DNA of 31,056 nt, from positions 1-31,056 of the forward strand of contig JAZLGU010000058.1 in the NCBI GenBank assembly GCA_045616485.1. Reading direction: 5' to 3'. Both the position numbers and the translations under genes were made by a program. Positions 1 through 7,683 of this stretch are shown piece after piece. The DNA comes from RGIG3528 sp045616485 (lineage in GTDB: Bacteria > Bacillota > Clostridia > Lachnospirales > Lachnospiraceae). Each line of letters opens with the position of its first letter. Positions within the stretch are counted from its first letter, which is position 1. The notes beneath the pieces were generated by a model. It was not told where the DNA came from. It saw nothing but the letters and a program-made list of their open reading frames with translations, and did not search any database.

Positions 1-160
1 TCGCAGGACACGTCTGTTAGTGCCTGTCCGCGAGTGGTCAACTAATGGTAGAGGGGAGTGCTTTGCAGCATGGCTTATATTATTATTTATTATCAATTTG
101 CCGTAGCATACATCTCATGCGCCCGGCCGGATACAGCGAGCCCAGGGAGCAAGCGGAGCT
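1..160. other. Left edge, no gene identified
   Basis: I see no gene here that I can name. On the plus strand one frame is open from base 2 to a TAG at 104-106 (34 codons, hydrophobic at its end), which could be the tail of a gene entering from the left or chance. A GC-rich stretch (about 118-158) precedes the repeats that start at 161. Confidence 0.3.
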
Positions 161-224
161 AAAAAGTTGACAGCGAGAAACGTCCCTCTGACAAAAAGTT
201 GACAGTGAGAAACGTCCCCGTGAC
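161..224 (+). repeat. Two tandem 32-bp REP-like repeats
   Basis: Units 161-192 and 193-224 match at 29 of 32 positions, each AAAAAGTTGACAG, then Y, then GAGAAACGTCCC, ending TGAC. The second unit ends 2 bases before the stop codon of the glycosidase-like gene. Inverted and direct relatives lie at the right edge (30958-31045). Similar GTGAGAAACGTCCCC-type repeats are scattered in Firmicutes genomes, often near REP-associated transposases; that link is from memory, and no transposase is visible here. Confidence 0.75.
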
Positions 225-226
225 AA

Positions 227-1339
227 TTATTTCACTATCCATCCGTCCGGTAAAGTCCAGGATGTGTTCGCCAGCATAAGGGAAGCGCTGGCCATGAGGT
301 AATCATCTTCGTAGTACATGCAGGCACTGCTGCCTCCATCAATGTTGAAAGCATTTACTGCGCCATAATCCTGCATTACTTCAATGAGATCTGCTGCTGA
401 TGCACCAAGATGAGAGCCACTGCCTCTTCCGTCAGTCACCAGCATAAGAATGGAGCCATCCGCTCTCTGACCTATACAGGTACGAGGATTCATACCGCTT
501 CCGGTACCCTGGATCTCACGCGGAATATTATTTACAATAAGAGGCACAAAATGATCCAATTTTCTCTGCTGTTCCTCCTGGAAGCAGATAGCATCTCTTA
601 TGCCTTCTTTTTTTACAAAATCTTCCACGTCCTTGGTGCTCCAGCCATCTATGGAAGTGTAGAAAAGAATGTTTTTATCAGTCATATAAATAAGAACTAT
701 GCCCTGACCGTCATCCGGTCTGTTCAGTAATATCTTTCCACCACTGATTACCACTCCCATAGGTCGGCCGTTACCGGTCATGGAACTGTTTTTATAGAGG
801 CCACCATTTACACCTGCCACAGCACCGTACTTTTCACAGATTGTCTTTAAATCAAAATTCCTGTTATAGTCACAGTAAGGTGCTGCCACGGACACTCTTG
901 AAGGATCCTTTATAATCATCATGGTAGCGAAAAAAGTCCTGGCTGTTATAGTCTCTATCTCAATATCTTTTGTTTCTACAGGCTCTGTAGGCCCCTGCCC
1001 CGATATTTCGGTCTGATTGCCACCGGCTCCGCCTGCATTTCCCCCGGCTCCGGTATTGGCTTCAATTTTGATTAATGAAGAATCAATAGACAAATCGAAA
1101 GGCTCTCTCTTATTGCCAGCCATGATTTGCTCTATTTCTTCACCTGAGAGAAATACGCTGGGCATCCAGGTCAGGGCTCCTGTCTCCAACATAGTGGATA
1201 CAAATACCTTTCTGGCCTCGTCGGACTTGCCCTTACATACCATCCCAACAAAACCCATTAATAAAACTACTACCAGTACTGCGGCTGTTAATACAGAAAT
1301 AAGGACACGCAATACTATTGTTCTTATCTTTTTTCCCAT
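227..1339 (-). CDS. Phosphodiester glycosidase (NAGPA) domain protein, membrane-anchored
   Basis: The 370-residue protein has one N-terminal membrane segment (about residues 8-32), a Gly/Asn/Ala-rich linker near 95-110, and a C-terminal domain of the NAGPA / phosphodiester glycosidase family (about 125-370). Family marks are visible: VNGGLY near 178, NPRTCIGQ near 284, VTDGRGSGSHLG near 300, and NIDGGSSACMYY near 333, the usual Asp-Gly-Gly motif. The domain should act outside the cell on phosphodiester-linked sugars, perhaps in exopolysaccharide or wall glycopolymer turnover; the substrate is unknown. It is the last gene of the operon, 26 bases after the 521-residue membrane protein, with AAGGAG 7 bases before its ATG. 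No hairpin terminator is seen after it; REP-like repeats begin at once. Confidence 0.8.
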   Translation of the reverse strand: MGKKIRTIVLRVLISVLTAAVLVVVLLMGFVGMVCKGKSDEARKVFVSTMLETGALTWMPSVFLSGEEIEQIMAGNKREPFDLSIDSSLIKIEANTGAGGNAGGAGGNQTEISGQGPTEPVETKDIEIETITARTFFATMMIIKDPSRVSVAAPYCDYNRNFDLKTICEKYGAVAGVNGGLYKNSSMTGNGRPMGVVISGGKILLNRPDDGQGIVLIYMTDKNILFYTSIDGWSTKDVEDFVKKEGIRDAICFQEEQQRKLDHFVPLIVNNIPREIQGTGSGMNPRTCIGQRADGSILMLVTDGRGSGSHLGASAADLIEVMQDYGAVNAFNIDGGSSACMYYEDDYLMASASLMLANTSWTLPDGWIVK

Positions 1340-1365
1340 ATCAGTCTCCTTAACTTTTTAGTTCC

Positions 1366-2931
1366 TTAAAGCTCAACGTAACTACTGTCTTCAGAGACTT
1401 TTACATCTACCAGCTTCCATTTTCCATTTACTTTATAGAAATAATAGGTATCGTTGGACTTTCCTTCTGTTCTAAGAGGCTTTATTCCATCTTCTCCGTA
1501 GAAGGTAAGAATTTTTCTTATATACACATCACATGCCACCAGCTTGTCTGAAAAAACGACTATGCTTTTTACATAATTTTCCTTGGTGGAATGACCGTGA
1601 GGAGATATTCTGCCTATATCACCATTGGTAAGTGATATATATGCTGCATTGTACAGGTATGAATCCTTAATAAGATGCTGAGCCACCTTGTTGAATGTGG
1701 CCTTATCAGCTCCGAGATTGCCCTGGGAATAATCATTCCACATAAGCGCAATAGTCTTGGCATCAAGATCTTTAAACTCATCCGGCACCTCTGTATAGCC
1801 TGCCTGCTTGTCTATAACAAGATTGTATTTGTCATAGCTGTATTCGCATACCTGTCCTAAATTGTCAATAATTTCAAATTCAGGCTGAGTTACCAGCTCC
1901 GGTATGGTATACATACAATTTTCCGGCATGGTTACAGAGCCTTCTCCCAAAGTCTCATTTAGCTGAAGAACATACTTATAAAGCTTATTGGCTTCTTTAC
2001 CCTTAAAATACTTATTAAGGTCCACATCCTTGTAGGAAATGCTGTAATTGTCAGGAATAGTCACATTGACGTCTCTTATTATAAGCTCTTCATCCTTATG
2101 ATACTTAATGGTCTGTCCCAAAGCATCAGTAAGCTCAATACAGTCATTTAGTGTGCCTACCAGATATTTTATCTTGGTATCATCTGCCTCGTTGGGCTCA
2201 CCTGCTACATCTACGCCTCCATCTGTAACCTTTATGGACTTGGGCAGTACCATGGAGTAATAGGTAAGATTATCTACAGATACATAACCTTCTTTTGATG
2301 TAATCTGGCATATATTACCCTGTCTGTCTGTGACCTCCACCTGAGGCAGCTTAAACAGATCTGATATTTCATATATCATATTACCGTTTTTATAGGTCTT
2401 TTTTACTCCAGCTTCAGACTCGGATATACGTACGCCGTTAGCTGTAGCTGAGAAGCCTTTGGGGATATCAACAGTAAGCGTATAGGTACTAAGCTTAGTT
2501 ACCGGTGTAAGGCTCTGCTTTTCCCAGTCATTTACTGCCAGCATAAAAAGAGCAATACTGCTATGCTTATTAGTCAATTTAAGATAAGCCAAAAGCTCGC
2601 CATCACCAAAAATACCATATACCATTTCTTTAGTACTGGTAACTCCGGAATTGACTTTGTAGCTCCATTCCTTAACTTTGCTTATTTTTTCTGCATGCTG
2701 GTCAAAAACATCATCTTCTGAAGCATCATACACAGATAATTCCATGTCCGGATACTCTATGATGTTTTTACCACTTTTTAATTCTTCTATGACTGCTTCT
2801 GCAATATGTTCCGGCAGGGCTCTGTCGTATCTGTCAATATCTCTTCCTGCTAATACCAGTAATATAATAATAACAATGACAGCTACGCCCACCACTATCC
2901 CATATATCTTCCAAAAACCAAATTTCTTCAA
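1366..2931 (-). CDS. Single-pass membrane protein of unknown function, large extracellular part
   Basis: I do not recognise the family. One strong membrane segment lies near residues 8-28, followed by about 490 residues that should be extracellular. The last 100 residues read like an NTF2-type fold, ending YYFYKVNGKWKLVDVKV, common in exported clostridial proteins; this is an inference. No ATG is available near the start. I place it at the TTG at 2931, giving MKKFGFWK, because GGTGA lies 4 bases upstream; a TTG at 2943 would add four residues but has its purine run only 1 base away. The frame is the same as that of greA just upstream, separated by one TAG. Position between greA and the glycosidase-like gene suggests co-transcription, not a shared function. 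Confidence 0.7.
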   Translation of the reverse strand: MKKFGFWKIYGIVVGVAVIVIIILLVLAGRDIDRYDRALPEHIAEAVIEELKSGKNIIEYPDMELSVYDASEDDVFDQHAEKISKVKEWSYKVNSGVTSTKEMVYGIFGDGELLAYLKLTNKHSSIALFMLAVNDWEKQSLTPVTKLSTYTLTVDIPKGFSATANGVRISESEAGVKKTYKNGNMIYEISDLFKLPQVEVTDRQGNICQITSKEGYVSVDNLTYYSMVLPKSIKVTDGGVDVAGEPNEADDTKIKYLVGTLNDCIELTDALGQTIKYHKDEELIIRDVNVTIPDNYSISYKDVDLNKYFKGKEANKLYKYVLQLNETLGEGSVTMPENCMYTIPELVTQPEFEIIDNLGQVCEYSYDKYNLVIDKQAGYTEVPDEFKDLDAKTIALMWNDYSQGNLGADKATFNKVAQHLIKDSYLYNAAYISLTNGDIGRISPHGHSTKENYVKSIVVFSDKLVACDVYIRKILTFYGEDGIKPLRTEGKSNDTYYFYKVNGKWKLVDVKVSEDSSYVEL

Positions 2932-2949
2932 GCTTTCACCCAAACCTTT

Positions 2950-3453
2950 CTAAAAGCTTCTTATTTTGTCAGCCGAATCATCATTCGTATTCATAAGCTC
3001 CTTTATTACCGCAATATATGAATACGTGGGACTGACCTGTATCTCTACCCGATCTCCTACTTTATGCCCAAGGAGTGCTTTCCCCATAGGAGATTCTACC
3101 GAAATAAGATTATTTAAAGGATCATGGCGAACAGTGGTCACTATTCTGTAAGTTTCTTCACAATCATCTTCTTCAATATATAGCACTACGGTATTATTGA
3201 TACCTACCTCATCGTCCTTGGAGGAATCATCAATGATCTCTGCAGTTCTGATCATTCTCTCCAGGTAACGAATACGGCTTTCGTTTTTATTTTTATCCTT
3301 TTTTGCAGCGTAATACTCAAAATTCTCAGACAGGTCGCCCTGAGCTCTGGCTTCTTTAACATGCTCCAGCAGCTCATGCCTTGTAACGACCTTTCTTTCT
3401 TCTATCTCCGCTTTCATTTTGTCCACATCGGACTGTGTCAACTGGTTGTGCAT
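2950..3453 (-). CDS. greA: Transcription elongation factor GreA
   Basis: GreA binds RNA polymerase in its secondary channel and stimulates cleavage of backtracked transcripts. The 167-residue protein shows both parts of the family: an N-terminal antiparallel coiled coil (about 8-80) whose tip carries Asp40 and Glu43 in GDLSENFEY, the acidic residues that hold the catalytic magnesium, and a C-terminal FKBP-like domain (about 85-155) with SPMGKALLGHKVGD. It is about ten residues longer than usual because of a polar tail. AGGAAAAG precedes the ATG. It sits 49 bases after pyrF in the same operon, and its stop is directly followed, in frame, by the membrane protein gene. Confidence 0.95.
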   Translation of the reverse strand: MHNQLTQSDVDKMKAEIEERKVVTRHELLEHVKEARAQGDLSENFEYYAAKKDKNKNESRIRYLERMIRTAEIIDDSSKDDEVGINNTVVLYIEEDDCEETYRIVTTVRHDPLNNLISVESPMGKALLGHKVGDRVEIQVSPTYSYIAVIKELMNTNDDSADKIRSF

Positions 3454-3502
3454 TTTATATCTTTTCCTATAACATTATATATTTTCTCTATTAAAGCACC
3501 TA

Positions 3503-4423
3503 TTAAAAAACGTTGGCCTTAATATCTTCTCTCATTGCTATTGCTGCAGCTCTTGCAGCATCTGCAAATCCGGCCTCACCGTAAGACGCATATGCCTCCT
3601 GCTTATATGCTGCAATAATGCCACGTGAAGAATTAATAATAGCTCCCAGACCATCCTCATTAAAGAATGCCTTAAGGTCGGACCCCTTACCACCCTGTGC
3701 ACCATACCCCGGTACCAGAATGTAGGTCTTTGGCATCAGCTTTCTAAGAGTGGCTCCCATTTCCGGATATGTAGCACCTACTACAGCGCCTACATTGGAG
3801 TAGTCGCCATCCATAGAGCTCTCTCCCCATTCCTTTACCTTAAGAGCAACATGCTCGTAAAGAGGACGTCCATCTACCAGTCTGTCCTGGAATTCACCTG
3901 AAGAAGGGTTGGAAGTCTTAACAAGAATAAAAATACCCTTGTCGAATTCATTACAGCAATCAATAAAAGGCTTTATGCCATCTGTGCCCAGATATGGATT
4001 TACTGTAGCAAAATCATTACCAAAAGGCTGGAATTCATTGGCGCCAATCTTTATTTTTCCCAACTGACCTGTAGCGTATGCAGCTGATGTAGATCCAATA
4101 TCACCACGCTTTACATCGCCTATAACAATAAGTCCCTTTTCCTTGGCATACTGAACAGTCTTTATATATGCTTCAATACCCGGAAGTCCAAACTGCTCAT
4201 ACATGGCAATCTGCGGCTTTACAGCAGGCACTATATCCGCTACTGCATCCATAATCATTCTGTTGGAGCGGTAAATAGCATCTGCTACACCCTCAAGAGT
4301 CTCACCGAATTCTTCAAAAGAATTTCTTTTAATGTACTCAGGAATATAAGAAAGCATAGGATCCAGTCCTACTACAATAGGTGCTTCCTTCTTCTTAATC
4401 TCTGTTACAAGCTTTGAAATCAT
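3503..4423 (-). CDS. pyrF: Orotidine 5'-phosphate decarboxylase, type 2
   Basis: Converts OMP to UMP, the last step of de novo pyrimidine synthesis. The 306-residue length and the motif IGDVKRGDIGSTSAAYA (Asp103, Lys105, Asp108 counted from the chosen start) mark the longer type 2 subfamily; VGLDPMLSYIP near residue 18 and LVPGYGAQGG near 232 are the substrate and phosphate-loop parts. I start it at the ATG at 4423, which overlaps the TGA of pyrC as ATGA and has GGAGG 6 bases upstream; a TTG at 4441 would add six residues but has no better ribosome site. Translational coupling with pyrC is likely. No other pyr genes are present, so the rest of the pathway must lie elsewhere. Confidence 0.95.
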   Translation of the reverse strand: MISKLVTEIKKKEAPIVVGLDPMLSYIPEYIKRNSFEEFGETLEGVADAIYRSNRMIMDAVADIVPAVKPQIAMYEQFGLPGIEAYIKTVQYAKEKGLIVIGDVKRGDIGSTSAAYATGQLGKIKIGANEFQPFGNDFATVNPYLGTDGIKPFIDCCNEFDKGIFILVKTSNPSSGEFQDRLVDGRPLYEHVALKVKEWGESSMDGDYSNVGAVVGATYPEMGATLRKLMPKTYILVPGYGAQGGKGSDLKAFFNEDGLGAIINSSRGIIAAYKQEAYASYGEAGFADAARAAAIAMREDIKANVF

Positions 4424-5688
4424 ACTGTCTGTCCTCCGCAAATTGTTAATATATGTTTACCGTACAGTTTTTTACCTGCAAATGGAGTATTTACTCCTTT
4501 AGACCGGAATAATCCCGGATCTACAGTTATAAGTGTTTCAAGATCAAATATGGTAAGATCTGCCACACTCCCCGGCTTCAAGGTGCCTCTGTCACTTTTT
4601 AGTATTCTGGCCGGCTTACAGCTCATACTGTCTATCAGCTGCGAAATTGTCATGTCACCATTTACGCAAAGTACTGAATAGCACACAGGGAAAGATGTCT
4701 CCAGGCCTACAATACCAAAAGGGCTGCCATTGAAGCCATTTTTCTTTTCCTCAGCAGAGTGCGGAGCATGATCTGTAGCTATTACATCCATCTCCCCATG
4801 GGTCACAGCCTCCTGTAATCTCGCCCTGTCCTTTTCAGCACGCAATGGCGGATTCATTTTGAAATTGGCATCATCCCCGGGTATATCATCTTCTGAAAGC
4901 GCTATATAATGCGGACCTGTCTCCCCTGTAGCCCTGGCGCCTTTTTCTTTATATTCTGCCAAAATCCCGACAGATTCAAAAGTCGAGCAGTGGCAAAGAT
5001 GAATCTGAGCTCCTGTTTCCAGGGCTATCCTAAGGTCTCTTTCTTCTATGGAATTTTCCACTTCGTTGGTAATGCCTTTAAGTCCCAGCTCCTGGGCTCT
5101 TCGACCGGCATTCATAACACCACCTCTGACCATATTTATATCCTCGCAATGGTCAAAAACAGGAATATCCACTTCTTTTGCTATCTGCATGGCCTTTTTC
5201 ATAAGCTCTGCATCCATTACGGACTTTCCATCCTCAGAGATAGCACATGCTCCGGCTTCCTTCATGCCCTTTATGTCACAAAGCTCACTACCGGACTGTC
5301 CCAGAGTAATGGCGCCAATAGGAAGAACATTGATGACAGCTGTTTCCCTGGCTCTCTCCACTGCCCATTTTACTCTTTCAGGAGTATCAATAGAGGGCTT
5401 GGTATTGGGCATCATGCATACAGTGGTAAATCCACCGGCAGCGGCAGCTCGGCTGCCTGTTTCTATAGTTTCTTTATATTCCAGCCCCGGCTCCCTGAAA
5501 TGTACATGCAGATCAATAAAGCCCGGAAAAACATAATAGCCTTTAGCCTCTATTACTTCGTCAAACTCTCCTGCAGGTACCTCATCGTAAATTCCTGTAA
5601 TTTTGTCATCAGTAATAACAATATTGCAGACCTTACTGATATTTTGTGAAGGATCCACCAGATAGCCCTGCTTAATCAGCTTAGTCAT
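4420..5688 (-). CDS. pyrC: Dihydroorotase, class I
   Basis: Cyclises carbamoyl aspartate to dihydroorotate. The 422-residue amidohydrolase has the full metal-site set: His61 and His63 in DLHVHFREPG, Asp153 in SEDGKS, His180 in DHCED, His233 in LCHCST and Asp306 in ATDHAPHS. The last motif carries the catalytic aspartate. Nothing looks degenerate. Its ATG overlaps the last codons of the TruA-like gene by 8 bases, with GGAGG 7 bases upstream inside that gene, and its TGA overlaps the pyrF start, so truA-like, pyrC and pyrF appear translationally coupled. I saw no PyrR-type attenuator before it. Confidence 0.95.
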   Translation of the reverse strand: MTKLIKQGYLVDPSQNISKVCNIVITDDKITGIYDEVPAGEFDEVIEAKGYYVFPGFIDLHVHFREPGLEYKETIETGSRAAAAGGFTTVCMMPNTKPSIDTPERVKWAVERARETAVINVLPIGAITLGQSGSELCDIKGMKEAGACAISEDGKSVMDAELMKKAMQIAKEVDIPVFDHCEDINMVRGGVMNAGRRAQELGLKGITNEVENSIEERDLRIALETGAQIHLCHCSTFESVGILAEYKEKGARATGETGPHYIALSEDDIPGDDANFKMNPPLRAEKDRARLQEAVTHGEMDVIATDHAPHSAEEKKNGFNGSPFGIVGLETSFPVCYSVLCVNGDMTISQLIDSMSCKPARILKSDRGTLKPGSVADLTIFDLETLITVDPGLFRSKGVNTPFAGKKLYGKHILTICGGQTV

Positions 5689-6433
5689 ACTTTACCTCCG
5701 CCAGAAAAAGTCCTTTTGCATCAATCGCTTCAGGCAGCAAATCTCTGTCTTTAGTCTCCAGTACTTTATTCACCAGACTTCTGTCATTTTCTCCGGTACC
5801 TATGGAAACCAGAAGAGCCACAATATTTCTTACCATATTAGGCCAAAAATCATCGCCTTCAACAGTAATGGATATTTCATTGCCGCCATCATATATGTCT
5901 ATTGCCCTAATATCACGGACTGTACTTTTTTTCATACGCTTATTGTCAGAAAAGCCTGCAAAATCGTGGCTGCCCAGCATATCAGATGCAGCCTCTTTCA
6001 TAAGCTTAACCTGAGGCTTTTTAAAACAGTAATAATTATATTTTCTGTCAAAAACAGAAGGTACATCACCTACTGTCAGGTGATATTCAAATACAAAGCC
6101 CTTTGCCGCAAAGCCGGGATGGAATCTTTCGTCACACTCTGTACAGTCAAGTACTGCAATATCTCTGGGCAAATATCTGTTCAGATATTGTTTAATCTCA
6201 AGAGTACGCTTTTTGGATTCTGTCTTAAATGTACATATTTGTTTATAAGCATGAGCTCCTGCCTCTGTCCTGATAGCTCCGATAAGATCTACAGGAGCAT
6301 CCTCCATTTGCCTGAGCACCTCAGATATTTTATCTGAAACGCTGCCATTTTTGCTCTTTCCATGAGTCTGGGAAGCTACCCAGCCTTCATAACGGCTGCC
6401 ATCATATTCAACTGTCAATTTTATGTTTCTCAT
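5681..6433 (-). CDS. TruA-like pseudouridine synthase paralogue with Asp-to-Glu change at the catalytic site
   Basis: TruA makes pseudouridine at positions 38-40 of tRNA. This 250-residue protein follows the TruA layout: LTVEYDGSRYEGW near residue 6, NRYLPRDIAVLD near 84, FHPGFAAKGFVFEYHL near 103, DFAGFS near 157, DFWPNMVRNIVALL near 195 and KGLFLAEVKY at the end. The invariant motif RTDxGxHA is RTEAGAHA here, so the catalytic aspartate is Glu57 (codon GAG at 6265-6263). The Lys usually found in the FHARF-x-AxxK block and the AGPTAPA segment are also altered. It may be an inactive or repurposed paralogue, with the true truA elsewhere. Ribosome site AAAGGA; 14 bases after the amidase-like gene, overlapping pyrC by 8. 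Confidence 0.8.
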   Translation of the reverse strand: MRNIKLTVEYDGSRYEGWVASQTHGKSKNGSVSDKISEVLRQMEDAPVDLIGAIRTEAGAHAYKQICTFKTESKKRTLEIKQYLNRYLPRDIAVLDCTECDERFHPGFAAKGFVFEYHLTVGDVPSVFDRKYNYYCFKKPQVKLMKEAASDMLGSHDFAGFSDNKRMKKSTVRDIRAIDIYDGGNEISITVEGDDFWPNMVRNIVALLVSIGTGENDRSLVNKVLETKDRDLLPEAIDAKGLFLAEVKYD

Positions 6434-6447
6434 TATCTATTCCTTTA

Positions 6448-7302
6448 TTACTTCAAAAAAGCATCTATAGAGTCGCAGATGCAGGCAGTAATGGTCTGCT
6501 GGTATTCAGCAGTCTGTAATAAACCATCCTCTTCTTTGTTGCTGGCGTATCCCAGAGTCAGAATAACTGTAGGCATCTTGGCCCAGTTAATCTCTGCCAG
6601 CCTGTCAGTAGGTCTGGTGCCTTTATCTTCAGCATTTGTTTTGCTGATAAGGCTTTTATGTATCATCTCCCCCAATACCTTTGAGCCATCAATGCTGTCC
6701 ATAGGTACATAAGGGTTACTTGCTGATGCATACTGGGTATACATTCCCTTAATGGAAGTGTTACTGGAGGCGTCCAGCTGAATGCCGATAAACACATCTG
6801 CTTTGGCTTCATTAGCTATCTGAGCACGCTCCGAATTGGAGATATTGTCCTGGTCAGCTTCTCTTACAAGCACTACTTCGTAGTCTCTGGCCTCCAGCTC
6901 TGCTCTGATAAGCTCTGCCATACGCATGGTCCAGAGGTACTCACGCTCCTTTGTATTGATACTTGTAGCACCATAGCTCATTTTTTCAACTGTAGTGGAC
7001 GCACCGGGACCTATAGGCTCAAGATTTCTGTCCTGAGACTTCTGCTGCCCCGGATCTATAGCCACAATAAGCTTTTTGCTAGGCTCAGGTGTGGGCTCGG
7101 GTGTAACCTCGCCACTGGCAATGTCAGTAGGCTTTGGCGTGCCACTCAGCTCTGCCATCTGTGACGGTACCGGATCATTTCTGTTTAATTCCCCCTTGCC
7201 AGCCTTAACAGCCGTGGTAATACCCAGTACAATAGTAACCAAAAGCAAAGCAGCCACGCTGCCAAACATAATTTTAGAAAAAATGCTTAATTCCCTAAAC
7301 AT
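6448..7302 (-). CDS. Amidase_3-type N-acetylmuramoyl-L-alanine amidase homologue, zinc site lost
   Basis: The fold is that of zinc amidases that cut the wall peptide from MurNAc. The 284-residue protein has an N-terminal membrane segment (about 9-31), a Pro/Thr/Glu linker (about 42-76) and the amidase domain (78-284). Lachnospiraceae relatives read IDPGHQ, a Glu before YxLN, IHANGS and VEMGF; here these are AIDPGQQ (Gln86), REYLW (Glu121 kept), IGIQLDAS (Gln175) and ILTLGYAS (Thr249). Both zinc histidines and the catalytic glutamate are thus gone. It is probably not an amidase; a peptidoglycan-binding or regulatory role is inference. First gene of the operon, with AAGGAGA before the ATG and a promoter at 7366-7394. 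Confidence 0.85.
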   Translation of the reverse strand: MFRELSIFSKIMFGSVAALLLVTIVLGITTAVKAGKGELNRNDPVPSQMAELSGTPKPTDIASGEVTPEPTPEPSKKLIVAIDPGQQKSQDRNLEPIGPGASTTVEKMSYGATSINTKEREYLWTMRMAELIRAELEARDYEVVLVREADQDNISNSERAQIANEAKADVFIGIQLDASSNTSIKGMYTQYASASNPYVPMDSIDGSKVLGEMIHKSLISKTNAEDKGTRPTDRLAEINWAKMPTVILTLGYASNKEEDGLLQTAEYQQTITACICDSIDAFLK

Positions 7303-7365
7303 TTTGCTCTCCTTTTATCCCTCAATCAGTTATCTTTTCGAAACAGTCATAACTATCCACTATCA

Positions 7366-7394
7366 ATTTTAACATATTGACGGTAGCTTAACAA
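7366..7394 (-). promoter_or_regulatory. Sigma-A-type promoter for the amidase-like/pyr/greA operon
   Basis: On the minus strand TTGTTA (7394-7389), 17 bases, TAAAAT (7371-7366), about 55 bases before the amidase-like start codon. It is the only convincing promoter I see for the seven-gene operon. Confidence 0.55.
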
Positions 7395-7457
7395 CAAAAA
7401 GTGAAACAAAAAAAATAAAGTTTAAATTATTTAAATTATTTTCCCTGCGAAAAGCGA

Positions 7458-7486
7458 TTGACATTCACTTCCATCTATGGTATCAT
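7458..7486 (+). promoter_or_regulatory. Promoter of tRNA-Thr
   Basis: TTGACA (7458-7463), exactly 17 bases, TATCAT (7481-7486). Transcription would begin near 7493 and give an 85-base leader before the tRNA. The AT-rich stretch 7395-7457 separates it from the divergent operon promoter. Confidence 0.7.
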
Positions 7487-7577
7487 ATCGCCTTGTCGAG
7501 AGGATTGGAAGACGGTGCACTTAGAGCTCTGTTTTCACCTTCTTTCGGAGTATCAACGTTTTTTTACATTGATATGC

Positions 7578-7650
7578 GCTGCCTTGGCTCAGCTGGTAGA
7601 GCGTCGCCTTGGTAAGGCGGAGGTCGGCAGTTCAAATCTGCTAGGCAGCT
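7578..7650 (+). tRNA. tRNA-Thr (anticodon GGT)
   Basis: A complete cloverleaf of 73 nt: acceptor GCTGCCT pairs with AGGCAGC, the D arm is GCTCAGCTGGTAGAGC, the anticodon stem TCGCC/GGCGG encloses TTGGTAA with anticodon GGT (reads ACC and ACT), and the T arm carries TTCAAAT. The discriminator base is T and CCA is not encoded. It is the only plus-strand gene in the window, with its own promoter and an immediate terminator. Confidence 0.95.
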
Positions 7651-7651
7651 T

Positions 7652-7683
7652 AAAAAATCGCACCTTTACAGGTGCGATTTTTT
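7652..7683. terminator. Bidirectional intrinsic terminator between tRNA-Thr and rlmB
   Basis: ATCGCACCT (7657-7665), loop TTAC, AGGTGCGAT (7670-7678), flanked by A and T tracts. In the plus direction it ends tRNA-Thr. In the minus direction it ends the ispF-cysE-cysS-mrnC-rlmB operon, whose last stop codon touches its edge. Confidence 0.9.

Noticed and set aside
4909..5649. Long plus-strand open frame opposite pyrC
   Set aside because: It is antisense to a clearly conserved dihydroorotase, has no ribosome site and its translation is Cys/Ser/Phe-rich without family resemblance. The same holds for other plus-strand frames over real genes, such as 24412-25038 and 21457-22062.
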